NCBI GenBank assembly: GCA_028583405.1
Contig: CM053248.1
Coordinates: 19,585,139 to 19,649,138 of the forward strand
Length of the DNA: 64,000 nt
DNA from: Pogonophryne albipinna
Lineage: Eukaryota > Chordata > Actinopteri > Perciformes > Artedidraconidae
Direction of reading: 5' to 3'
Of this stretch, positions 1-54,115 are shown in pieces; position 1 is the stretch's first letter; every line of letters starts with the position of its first letter. The position numbers and the translations under genes are program-made. Under the pieces are notes generated by a model, which was not told where the DNA came from, ran no database searches, and saw nothing but the letters and a program-made list of their open reading frames with translations.

Positions 1-2141
<2,141 letters not shown>

Positions 2142-3180
2142 AGTGTTTCCCCTAGGATGGAGTCATAGCAGCACGTGGGCCCAGCATAATGTGAGCGCGG
2201 AGCGCGTGGAATTTTTTAGTGTGTGCGCGTGCGAAGTGAGCCCCGCCAATTTGTTTCTAGGTGTCTGCCAGCACAAGAAAGGCTCTTGAGGCCTAGTACC
2301 AGGGCCGGTTCTAGCCAATTTGCTGTCCTAGGTGAGATTTTAGGCGAGTTTATATATATAAAGAATAAACGAAAAATCTCTACAAAAGACAAATACACTA
2401 CAAAAACAGAAACGTATTCACATAGGTAATACAAAATGGCTTCAAATGTATTCAGTATTGTATGAACATGTTTTAATTGGGGGGTGGGGTGGGGGGACAC
2501 CTCCTCTAGTGGGATTATTTTGAACATTTTAAAGCAAAATGCTTCAATCTGGTGCACTTTGAGCACACAATTACTAGAGACCTGATCTAAACACTCATCT
2601 GAAAAAGATCGGTTTACATTTTAATAATCAATAAGTATGTGAACATAACCAATAACCTACCATAGCCAATAACAAATAAATGTAACTTATTTTATTTTTG
2701 TTGTTCATTCATATCTTATTTTACCTAGTTAACATTTATTTATTTATGCATATTTTTGTATCTCTCCAACTTTAAAATATATTTTTGGTTTACTGTCCTA
2801 TAGTATACATTGGAATGATTTCAAACCTGTTTTTATTTATCCTAATAATTGCCTTGGAAATATGTGTTTACATAATTTGTAAACACATATTTGTTTGAGA
2901 CCCACTGAGATAACTTAGACTAAAATTATCTAAACACTCAGAGTCCTTTACCTCACTGAGCCTCTCAGTCTGACAGGAGAGCTCTCCTCCACCCTGGTTG
3001 TAGAAAAAGATCTACTTCTTATATCCGTTAGTGCAGCTAGCACCAGATTATAATAACAACAGCGCTGGTACCGGTGCGCCCTCTCTCTCTCTCCCTCACT
3101 CGCTCTCTCGCTCCCACGCTCGCACTTTGGCTGTGAGCTGCGGGCGCCTGATAAGCCAACATCCCCCACTTTCATCACTT
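2142..3180. repeat. hAT-like left end and dispersed repeat (related copy at 15130-15900)
   Basis: cagtgtttcccctagg at 2142 looks like a hAT terminal sequence; no matching right end was found. From about 2470 to 3130 the sequence matches 15130-15900: the phrases caatctggtg, cactttgag, acctagtta, atttatgcata and cattggaatgattt occur in the same order, then a CT-rich tract. No transposase seen. Confidence 0.5.
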
Positions 3181-3870
3181 ACAGCGCCCATCGTACAGGG
3201 CAAATGACACACCCCCCCGCCGCCCCTCCCCCCCCTCCGCGGCATTATAATGTCAGTCTTTTCACTGAATTGTTGTCTTGAAAAGGGTACTCACAACAAT
3301 TCCGCAACAACTTCATCTTCACCTGTTGCGCTTGCCATTTCAACGTTAAAAACAATAAAACGGCATGAACGGCTTCGTCGCATTCATCTAGATCCTCTGT
3401 CTCGAGCCTGTTAACTAGCGGGCCTTCTAGAGTACCCTGGAACCGAGGGAAACTCTGAAAGAATACGCCCATTGGCTACAAATCAATATATGATTAGTTG
3501 ATCAAACTGTGAATCCAAATTTACGCTCTCATTCAGTGCAACGGCCAGGGCATTCTATCAAATAGAATACCTTGGTTGAAGGACTACCCAGAGACCCAGA
3601 ACAAGATCGGTTGCTTTCTTTTCTAACACAAAACCACTGAAATGCGTAGTGCATGGTCCGAGAAGGACAAACAAATCAACGTAACACTGTAATATTACAG
3701 ATCAACAACCCAGATATGATTCTCATTTATAAATGTTATTACATTTTCTTTATATAATTAAATCGATTTTTTGTTTGTTTTATCTGAGTGTTCCAGGGTA
3801 TTCTCTGAATACCTTGAAGGCCCTGATGGTTCGCCACTGGAACATACAGTAACACAAATACTACAAATCC
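3181..3870. other. non-coding, no feature recognised
   Basis: It starts with C-rich low-complexity sequence (3200-3240). A 75-codon minus-strand frame (3245-3472) has no recognisable domain. Part may be the 5' flank or LTR remnant of the gypsy element, but no LTR pair could be found. Confidence 0.35.
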
Positions 3871-3989
3871 ACTGTGAGGATCCACAGTTTTGCCTCCCTC
3901 TTTTTCCCTTCTGTGTTTGTTGTTGTCTGTCTGTGTGTCTGTCTTCCTGGCTGGGCGTGGCTGATCTACTTCTGGATTCCCGCCAACTC

Positions 3990-4857
3990 ACCTCCTCAGC
4001 TGCTGCTCGTCACCCTGATTACTACTACTCACCTACACCTGCATTTATACCCGGTTCCATCATCCAGTTTCCCCATCGCCGACCCGGAGCCTTTCCATGG
4101 AGAGGTGGAGAAATGCAGAGGATTTATTTTTCAATGCAACAAGGTTTTTCGCCAGCGCCCCTTCTGATGTGACAAAGATTAACTATGTGTTGAGTTTGCT
4201 TCGTGGCAAGGCGTTAACCTGGGCCGAAGCATTGAGTTCTTCAGTGGACTATGACTCTCTTTCCTTTGGAGTTTTTTTTGAACATTTGTCCACTGTTTTT
4301 GATCACCCGACTACTCTGACTCAGCTGCAAATCGTCTGCTAAATTTGCAACAAGGGACTCGAACAGTGGCAGACTACTCTATCGAGTTTCGCACACTGGC
4401 GGCAGAGGCCCGATGGGTGGAGGCGGCACTAAGGGCAGTGTTTGTTAGGGGGTTGAAGGATCAACTGAAGGATGAGCTAGCTGCACGAGATGAGCCTGCT
4501 GACCTTCAATCATTAATCTCCTTGGTGTCTCGTCTCGACAGCCGGCTGCGGGAGCGCCGTGCGGAGCGCCGTGCGGAGCGCCGTGCGGAGCGAACGCAGC
4601 GTTCTCCTTTTACTTTGCCAAGTAAGTCAAACTACTCACCCAAGTTTGCTCCCTCTGAATCCAGACCGTCTGGCTTCACCTCGCCACCCCGCGTGCCCAC
4701 CTTTGCTAAGGAGGAAGCAATGCAGTTGGGACGTGCCGGACTATCTCCTGAGGAACGTCTTCGACGTATGAGGTCTGGAGAGTGCCTGTACTGTGGCAAA
4801 TTGGGGCATTTCCTTGCTGGCTGTCCTGTCCGCCCAAATGCAGGAGCTCGTCAGTGA
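3990..4857 (+). pseudogene. gypsy gag, frameshifted
   Basis: Capsid-like pieces lie in three segments. One phase reads PEPFHGEVEKCRGFIFQC up to about 4165. A second phase (about 4165-4330) reads INYVLSLLRGKALTWAEAL. The third (from about 4345) reads [18 protein letters not shown]. The last segment has an Arg/Glu-rich 12-base triplicate (RAER repeated, 4556-4591) and a CCHC zinc knuckle [14 protein letters not shown] (about 4783-4824), then TGA at 4855. The knuckle spacing CX2CX4HX4C is intact. Two frameshifts separate the segments, so no complete Gag can be made. The structural protein would have bound RNA and assembled the particle. Confidence 0.88.
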
Positions 4858-6580
4858 ATTTGGGGGTCATGACGAGTCCACATCCTACTCCAATTGTAGC
4901 CCCAACCTTGCGCCGTTTTCTCATTCCTGCCAGACTTTGTGCTAACTCTCAGTCTTTGCCCCTCTCGGCCCTCATTGACTCTGGAGCAGAGGACAGTTTT
5001 GTGGACCTGGAACTAGCCAAGCAGCTGGGTCTCACCTTGGAAACATTACAGGATCCTATGACTGCTTATGCCTTAAACGGTCAAAGGATTTCTAAGGTAA
5101 TACAGCAGACACAACCCGTAACCCTGATAATTTCTGGTAATCACCGAGAATTAATTCAACTTAAGGTTATTTCCGCCCCAGCTACCCCTTTGGTTCTTGG
5201 TTACCCTTGGCTTCACACCCACAATCCACATATTGATTGGGCTGGAGGTAGAATCATTGAATGGAATCAGTTGTGTCACCTTAACTGTTTGCAGTCTGCT
5301 GTGCCTCCCGTCTCTGTTCACCCTATGCCTGTTCCATGTGTCTCAGCTGTCGTAGATGTATCCGGTGTTCCTGATGTTTACCGCAACCTGAGTGAAGCCT
5401 TCAGCAAAGATAAGGCTCTCTCTCTCTCCCTCCTCATCGTCCCTATGATTGTCCCATCAATCTTCTTCCTGGGGCTCCGTTACCTACCAGCAGACTCTAT
5501 AACCTGTCCCGGCCAGAGAGAGAGGCTATGGAAAAATATATCGGTGACTCCCTGGCTTGAGGAATTATTCGTCCTTCTTCCTCCCCTCTGGGTGCTGGGT
5601 TTTTCTTCGTGGACAAGAAGGACAAATCACTTCGACCCTGTATTGACCTTCGTGGGTTAAATAACATCACAGTTAAAAACAAGTACCCACTTCCCCTGAT
5701 AAACTCTGCTTTTGAGCCTCTCCAAGGTGCCACCATCTTCTCAAAACTCGACCTCAGAAATGCATACCACCTGGTTCGTATCCGCCAAGGAGATGAGTGG
5801 AAAACTGCCTTTAACACCCCTCTTGGTCACTTTGAATATCTAGTCATGCCCTTTGGACTCACTAACGCCCCAGCTGTTTTTCAGGCCCTAGTTAATGATG
5901 TCTTGTGAGATTTTCTCAACCAGTTTGTTTTTGGGTACCTTGACGACATTTTAATCTTTTCCAAGAACCTGGAGGAACACCAGAACCACGTCAGCCAGGT
6001 TCTTCAGAGGCTGCTTGAGAACAAACTGTACCTCAAATCTGAGAAATGTGAGTTTCACCAGGAAAAGGTCAGCTTCCTGGGACACATCATCAAGCAAGGC
6101 AGGTTGGAGGCAGATCCTGGGAAGATTCTAGCTGTCACTGAGTGGCCAGTCCCCACTACTCGGAGAGAGTTGCAGAGGTTTCTGGGTTTCGCCAACTTCT
6201 ACCGCCGGTTCATTAAGAACTATTGCAAGGTTGCAGCTCCACTCTCCAGTCTCACTTCAACCAAAGTCAAGTTCTCCTGGACCACTGATGCTAACGATGC
6301 TTTTCTTAGACTCAAGTCACTGTTCACTTCTGCCCCCATTCTCATCCAGCCGGACTCAAGCAAGCAGTTTGTGGTTGAGGTAGATGCATCGGACATCGGG
6401 GTTAGCGCTGTTCTGTCTCAGACAGCAGAGCCTGACAATAAACTTCATCCATGTGCTTTCTTCTCTTGCCGTCTTTCCCCAGCGGAGAGAAACTATGATG
6501 TGGGCAACAGGGAGCTGCTGGCGGTGAAGATGGCGTTGGAGGAGTGGCGAGGGCAGCGAGCTGCCATTCCTAGTTTGGAC
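4858..6580 (+). pseudogene. gypsy pol: protease and reverse transcriptase/RNase H, broken
   Basis: Protease motif LSALIDSGAEDSFVD has its catalytic D at about 4977. This frame is -1 relative to gag, as in sushi-type elements, and is open from about 4782. The frame is lost at a CT run near 5415-5425. RT continues in another phase with stops at 5558-5560 and 5906-5908. RT signatures are [33 protein letters not shown] and the active site YLDDILIF (5938-5961). RNase H starts with [16 protein letters not shown] and reaches [13 protein letters not shown]. The phase changes again near 6550-6565. Key residues remain, but the enzyme cannot be made. Confidence 0.92.
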
Positions 6581-7991
6581 TGACCACAAAAACCTTGAGT
6601 ACATCCAGTCAGCCAAATGGCTAAACTCCCGACAAGCCAGATGGGCCCTCTTCTTTGGTAATTTCAACTTCTCTCTGACATATCGCCCTGGTTCCAAAAA
6701 TACCAAGCCTGATGCCCTGTCCAGGTCGTTCACTTCTGTGGAACCAGTTACCTCTGTGGACTCTATTCTCCCCCAGAGTTGTGTTGTGGGTGCCCTCACC
6801 TGGGAGATCTCTAACTCTATCCAGGAGGCGCTATTGGAGCAACCAGACCCAGGTAACGGTCCGCCTAACCTTCAGTTTGTCCCCAACTCTGTCCGTTCCC
6901 AAGTTCTGCAGTGGGTCCACAGTTCTCGTTTCGCCAATCTTCCTGGGGCCAACCGCACACTCTCCCTTCTCAGGAGACATTTCTGGTGGCCAAATGTTGA
7001 TCATGACACTAAGGAGTTTGTTTCAGCCTGCACTACATGTGCTAGGAGCAAGGCCTCCCATCAGAGACCTGCGGGATTGCTCCAACCCCTTCCAATTCCA
7101 AGTCGACCCTGGTCTCATATTGCTCTGGACTTTGTCACCGGCCTACCTCCCTCACAAGGTAACACAACTGTTCTCACTGTTATTGACCGTTTCTCTAAAT
7201 GTGCCCATTTTGTAGCCCTGCCCAAGCTACCCTCTGCCCTGGAGACCTCCCAATTACTCACCCAGCATGTCTTCCGTCTGCATGGAATTCCGGCTGACAT
7301 CGTCTCCGACCGTGGCCCTCAGTTCACCTCTCTGGTTTGGAAGAATTGTTGTCATTCGCTTGGTGCATCGGTCAGTCTAACCTCTGGTTATCATCCCCAG
7401 TCTAACGGCCAAACTGAGAGGGCCAATCAAGATCTGGAATCAACTCTCCGCTGTGTTGCCAATCGCAATCAGTCAACCTGGAGCTCCCTTCTACCCTGGG
7501 TTGAGTATTCCTTCAACTCACTCACGTCTTCTGCTACTGGTCTCTCACCTTTTGAAGCCTCCTTAGGATACCAACCTCCCCTGTTTCCTGAAAAAGAGAG
7601 TGAGTTGGCAGTTCCTTCCATTCAGCAACATGTTCGTCGGTGCCGTAAGATTTGGAGGGGCACTCGCTCGGCTCTCCTCCGGACTTCTGCCAGAAATCAA
7701 TGGTCAGCCAACCGTCACAGACATGCCGCTCCCCCTTACACCCCTGGACAATCAGTTTGGTTGTCTTCCAAGAATATCTCCCTCCTTACCGAGTCTAAGA
7801 AATTGTCCCCTCGGTTTATTGGCCCTTTCCTCATTGAGCGCATTATCAACTCCTCGGCTGTCCGCTTGAAGCTCCCCAGATCCATGAAGATTAATCCCAC
7901 CTTTCATGTTTCTCAAATCAAGCCAGTTCACACCAGTGACCTTGGGAACTGGATGGTCTTTGGTTTGAGTCCCACAGACCAAAATAACTGA
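6560..7991 (+). pseudogene. gypsy pol: RNase H end and integrase, long open frame
   Basis: An unbroken frame holds [20 protein letters not shown] (RNase H end), a linker, and an integrase N-terminal domain. In that domain the usual second His of HHCC is replaced ([10 protein letters not shown]), while CTTC is kept. The DDE core follows: D in [13 protein letters not shown] in [12 protein letters not shown] in GQTERANQD. All three acidic residues are present. A C-terminal region [13 protein letters not shown] and [10 protein letters not shown] follows, then unrelated codons to TAA at 7989. The chromodomain normally after FHVSQIKP is lost. Preservation of about 417 codons suggests fairly recent insertion or late truncation. 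Confidence 0.92.
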
Positions 7992-8225
7992 CCCCCCCAA
8001 CTGCCCCTAGTCACAGAAGTATGTCGGCCCCTTAGCTCTTACACCTCTCCTTAAAATGCATGCATTTGTGCATATTTGTTCTTCTTCCTCTACTTCTTCA
8101 CCACCACTTGCTACCTGTATCTTCTTGAATGGATTTACTACTGTGTATCTCAATGTCTAACTTTTTTTCTTACTTAATCAATGGCACTGTCACTCTTTGT
8201 GTGTTTTTTTGTGTCTGCTTTGCAG
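7992..8225. other. intron sequence upstream of the first CCDC57 exon
   Basis: T-rich sequence with ordinary intron character, ending in a good polypyrimidine tract and cag. No repeat is recognised. Confidence 0.5.
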
Positions 8226-49467
<41,242 letters not shown>

Positions 49468-49751
49468 CACACCCAAAAGGGACAATCTGTCAGTAAACTT
49501 CTCATGGGGAGTCCCACTGGTACTTTTATATATACTATGGCTCTTGAGGAGCTTTGTCAAGGTTAAGAAATGAAACCTGATTATGTCTTAGATTACAATT
49601 TAGGAGCTTTTTTTAAGGCTCCTTCCAGCATCAGAGCTCACATGGCTGACCAGTTAAGGGACCACAGTTCAAATGAACATAATAGGTTTTAAGTGTATGT
49701 CTATTATCCTCAACATTTTATTTTCTAAATAACGTTTTGTCAGTAGTCTCC

Positions 49752-50115
49752 TTTGGGCGGCTGTGGCTCGGGAAGTAGAGTGATTCCACACTGATCAGGA
49801 AAGGGTTGGAAAATACAACCTTTTTCCCAGAATGCATTATTTTATGTTGGGTCTTTAGAGTAAAATGCCCTTTTCTTACTTGATGTGATTTCTCAGAAAT
49901 ACAACTCCTATTTACAGTGACTCTCCTCATGCAGAAATAATAGGGGGGTAATAGTTTTCTGCCACTCCAAGGGTCGATGGGTCCATCCCTGAATGGAAGA
50001 CAACATCACAAAGTGTTCTTGGGCAGGATTCTAAACCCAAAATTGCACCTGTAGGCATGGCAAGCAGTGTGTTTTATATCTGTAAAAGTATTTTTAAGTC
50101 ACTTTGAATAAAGCA
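49752..50115. repeat. HE1-like SINE in the CCDC57 3' region
   Basis: gggcggctgtggctcgggaa at the head, tRNA-like, and gtgttcttgggcaggattct in the body, tail agtcactttgaataaag. The middle (about 49810-49945) seems to be an insertion. Confidence 0.65.
50107..50112 (+). terminator. candidate CCDC57 poly(A) signal
   Basis: This AATAAA is 640 bases past the CCDC57 stop, before the FASN promoter. It lies in the tail of a SINE-like sequence (cactttgaataaagc), so the signal may have come with the repeat. Other A/T-rich variants exist nearby, so the actual cleavage site is uncertain. Confidence 0.45.
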
Positions 50116-50639
50116 TGAAATAATATTGGCTTTGAAATACATTACTATAAAGCAACTATTTCTACAAAACTCAAATTGTGCATTTATTTGGTTGCTTGCC
50201 TATAAAAATGATCAGAATCAGGTTTATTGCCAACCTACACACACAATGATTTTTTTGTTGGAAGAATATAATTTTAAAATCAAATATATAACTATTATAA
50301 GTGAAAGTATAATAGTATAATTACTATTAATGTTATAAGTATTTTAAAAACTGCTATTGTATTATTTAAAAACAAAGGAAATGTTTAAAATAAATATAAA
50401 TACCAAAAAGTACAATTAGAATATGATACTATGAAAAATGTATAGCATTACATCAGAATTGAATGTGGAAGAAGGGTGGATGGATCACCCCTGCTTCTTA
50501 TTTTTAGCCAAAGAACACATCTGTCTGTTCCACTATTGATCCCTGGCTCTTCGTTGTAAAGCTTATCTCTGCCAGTGCCACCACGGTGGGTCAGTAGGAG
50601 AAACACTTTCTCAGGACATCATGCTTTTTTAAATGATGA

Positions 50640-50830
50640 ACTGCAGTTACCCCAAGAAGTCAGACGAGCGTTTCTGGCTACGTAATCACTCAGGCCCCGC
50701 CTTTTAATCACCCTATCGCGGAAAAGCCCTCCCTCCTGTGTTGTGATTGGATGAAACCTCACAATCGTTCTCAGTGATTGGTTACTCACCTGTCAATCCA
50801 GGAAACTTTGATATGTACACTTCTGACGAC
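50640..50830. promoter_or_regulatory. possible distal FASN regulatory segment
   Basis: GC box-like ccccgcctttt (about 50695), two inverted CCAAT motifs gattgg (50744-50749, 50777-50782) and a TCACCTGT E-box-like site close together, about 0.8 kb upstream of the FASN start. Inference only. Confidence 0.35.
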
Positions 50831-51473
50831 GCAGGTCTGTACATTCAAGTTCAATGTAGTATTGTGAAATGTTAAATTGAATATGAACTTGATAAAGGTT
50901 AACAACCTTTAGTTCTGATTAAAACGTATGCAGTTTTTTTCTCTGAATCCTGCACAGTATTTCGAAAGTCTCGCGCAGGACATACATGTTTCACAGTTCC
51001 ACGTGACACACTGTCTTCTTTTAATCTGCAATGAATGTCCCTTTACGTTTTGATCTTTGCACGGGCTTAAAAATGTTAATACAACTAGGCCACGTCAGTT
51101 AATAAAATGTAAATACAGTGTGGTATGTTGGTTAACAGCATTTGTTGCACCCAACCCAACATTACCCCATCATCCATGCAAGGTTGCTGCAACTGGCCGA
51201 TAATAATACATATAGCTCGCCAATACAATACAAAATAATGCATCTAGTGTAACCGTAAGAATATTTGATACGTTATTGGATTATTAAGGCACATTTCCTG
51301 TCATGTTGTAGTCATAGGTTGTAGTGTGATGTAGCGGGGCGGAGCGAGGATGGTGCCGGCTCGAGAATGAACTTTAATAACCCCGACTCCTTTTTGGTGC
51401 TCTCTGTGACTACTGGGGCGTTCAGCGAGATGCTCCGCTACTGACTGGATCCTCGAGCCCTGCCTCTTTTTTC
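50831..51473. other. intergenic sequence upstream of FASN promoter
   Basis: AT-rich until about 51330, then G/C-richer into the promoter. No gene. Confidence 0.5.
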
Positions 51474-51544
51474 ATTGGACTGTGCGACCAGACCAAGTTG
51501 TCAGCCCATGTGGCGTGGCCAGGCAGAATGTAACCCATTTAAAT
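51474..51544 (+). promoter_or_regulatory. fasn: FASN core promoter (CCAAT, E-box/SRE, TATA)
   Basis: An inverted CCAAT (ATTGG, 51474-51478) precedes TCAGCCCATGTGGCGTGGCC (51501-51520). This contains the E-box CATGTG at 51507-51512. A TATA-like TTTAAAT lies at 51538-51544. Order and spacing resemble the proximal mammalian FASN promoter: an NF-Y site, then the -65 USF/SREBP element, then TATA. Transcription should start near 51568-51575 by TATA spacing (inference). The element suggests control by insulin, SREBP-1 and USF, as known for mammals. It lies in a small GC-richer island, in contrast to the AT-rich surroundings. Confidence 0.8.
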
Positions 51545-51569
51545 TCATCTGAGAAAAAGCGTGAGAGAA

Positions 51570-51662
51570 GCACAGAGGCTTACGGAAACCTTACACAGAG
51601 TGAAAGGACAGAGACATTCCCCCCTACGGTTACAGTCAGAGGAGCACCTCCTGGACACACGG
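51570..51662 (+). other. fasn: FASN exon 1 (5' UTR, non-coding)
   Basis: The stretch downstream of the TATA box ends at a clear donor, CACGG|GTAAGC, at 51663. It has no conserved reading frame, consistent with FASN genes, whose translation starts in exon 2. The 5' edge is inferred from TATA spacing only. Confidence 0.65.
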
Positions 51663-53212
51663 GTAAGCTAACGTTGCTAACCGCTATTAGCTGCATGTGT
51701 TCGGATGCTATTGCGTGACTTTATTTCTTGTTTCGACACGGAACAATAGTGGCTTACACCAAACAAAGGCTGCCGGTTTACTTTGCTTTTCGAAACGCCG
51801 GTTTTTTACAGGGCTATATCAAAAAGCAAATAATCGTGACTCGACACTTTAGGAACTAGTCTTTCATCTTTATGTCGGTGCATCATTCAACCCCACATTA
51901 TCCTACAGCTATTTGAATGCTGCTTATTCTTAATAGCATGCATTTGTTATGAGATAGAAACAATTTCTTTAAACACAAAAAAAGAGATGCATTCAGAGTT
52001 GGTCATCAGGGCATTTCTATAGTTTTTAATTGTATCGTTATTTATTGTAATACTGATGATGTTGCTGCACTGGTGCTTCCCTTCCCTCCGTAGAGCCTTG
52101 CCCTGCGTGAAGACTTGCAGGTCACTGAGGCCAGCAGCCATCCTGTACCTTAGCTGTACTAGCTCAAGTGCCTGTGTGATTTATTTGTAACACCCAAATT
52201 GTAAATTGGCAGGTCATTTCTTTGGCTTTTTGTTGTGTTACTGTAGAGCATTGTTGCTGGATGAACAAAAAAAGACCCTTTTATTGAAAAGGGCGTATCA
52301 TTTGGTATGGAGAGTATACTACATGGCCAACTGCTGAATTTCACGAGTTATAATATTGTTTGAAAATTATGTTAATAGGTGTCATACCCACATTTTAAGA
52401 TGGTGCTCATCCTAACAAAGCACACATAATAACGGGGAAGACTAAATATGGCCTTGCAACTCAGTGTGTCTGTGTATTTAAGCAGTGATAACAATAGATA
52501 AAAAGTTGATCTTATATTTGAAAGCAATACAGAATGCTTGAGAGCCTTACTGCATTACATTATTTTCACTTTAAATTATCACCTGGTGCCTGAATATTGT
52601 GTTTTCCTTTAAACAAATTAAAACATTTACACAATAAATGTGTCTCTACATATTCACCAGAATGCATAAAATGAAGAGAAATGGCTGAATTGAAGCTACA
52701 AATGAATGTGACAAAAGGTAAATAGGTCCAGTGTAGTTTGCTAACTTTTACATGTGGTTGAGGAATTTGCTGTGTCAGTGGTGGTTGGGGGCTGGCAATG
52801 AATAGAAGTGGATGGAAAGTCCACCATCTTTGAGCATTTGATACACAAATATCTGACTTTGCATTTGGAACTGCATTTAGATCTCTGTGGCATGGATTTA
52901 ACAATTTGCTGGAAACATTTGTCAAGAGACTTTGGTCGATATTGACATTATAGCATCATGTGCTGTAGATTTGTTGGCTGAACATCTGGGATGCAACGTC
53001 ATTGTTCCACCACATGCAAAAAGTCACCAACTAGATTGAAATAAGTTAAATGGATAGTCAATTTGAGTAGTGGGAAGTACTTGTCATGTCCAACAATCAG
53101 TCAGCGATGATTAAATCTCAATTACATGGCGAGTTAATCTGCTGGAAGTATCCTTACAGTGGTGCAGTGATGACATCTTTTAGTAGGCAAACCCTGACGT
53201 CAGCATCTGAAG
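51663..53212. other. FASN intron 1, first part
   Basis: Starts with the donor gtaagc. No repeat family recognised. Confidence 0.5.
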
Positions 53213-54115
53213 GGCACCCTCCATAAAAAGCAATGGGATATATTCATTGGTTTTTGGAATAATGCAGAAAATACGCTCTGTGGCAAACACATATTTATGA
53301 TACTTACATGTTTTGTTCAGCAGGATAATCTCCATTTATAAACACCACCTGTGATTGGTAAAGCCTAAGTACATTTTTCAGAACTTAAAGGTGGGGTATG
53401 TAATTTATTTCAGAAACACTTTTTGTTATATTCCATGGAATGCTCTTAACATCCCGATAGTAATGAATATATTAAATGCTTAAAAAAAAATTCATCTGTG
53501 GAAGCCGTAGTGCTGTAAAAAGCACCACCAATCATCTGAGCCGGCCCGGCTAAAGTAACTGGATGGCCTACCTGCCTGTCAGCCTTCCATCTGTGCACAA
53601 ACTTATCTCGTGCCCTCACTGATCATGTGCACGTTGTGTGTGTTGGAGGAGGGGCTCTGTGAGGAAGTGGCAGATTTTTTCCGGCTGTGTATTTTCAAAT
53701 TCTAGCGCACTCGAGCTGGTTTCTCCAAAATGACCTACCCCACCTTTAATAGCTAATGATAGGCTATAAACAAACTACATCAGTCGCTTGGCTGTGCATC
53801 AACACCGCTAAGCGAAATAGTTAATGTTCGTCTTGATAAAGTTTAGTAGTCTTATTTTATCACTTCTTAGCAACCACCATTTTTATGATACAGTAGAAGC
53901 TTTAGACAGTGTTCAGTATTTATTGACATATTTTCTGTCGTAGAATATAACGCTATCTCTTCAGCTTGTGTTAACCACAGACCCGATTTTAAAGCATATA
54001 ACCAAATATATGTTCCAAAAACCATTGTCTTCGAGCGAGGGAACCAAATGTGGTAAAATGCTGACTCATTTCCGGGTCTTAGGACTCAATCCTGTCCAAC
54101 TCTATTAGAAAATGG
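53213..54115. repeat. dispersed repeat, copy containing a MITE
   Basis: Collinear with 29727-30445 but interrupted by the MITE at 53395-53749. Confidence 0.75.
53395..53749. mobile_element. AAAGGTGGGG MITE, 355 bp
   Basis: ttaaaggtggggtatgtaat to ctaccccacctttaa. Very close to the copy at 37430: cggcccggctaaagtaactg and ctgtcagccttccatctgtg are identical. Confidence 0.85.

Larger units (their letters stand above)
3900..8000 (+). mobile_element. Ty3/gypsy (sushi-like) LTR retrotransposon, LTRs not found
   Basis: Order gag, protease, reverse transcriptase, RNase H, integrase, all on + strand in a CCDC57 intron, in the same direction as the gene. Frames are broken several times and two in-frame stops lie in RT. 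The C-terminal chromodomain expected for this clade is missing, and the sequence passes into the normal intron by about 8000. I could not find a terminal direct repeat, a primer binding site or a target duplication, so the element is probably truncated at both ends. Confidence 0.9.

Noticed and set aside
3245..3472. 75-codon minus-strand frame before the gypsy element
   Set aside because: No recognised domain, no splice context, no repeat copy to test; kept as unassigned.
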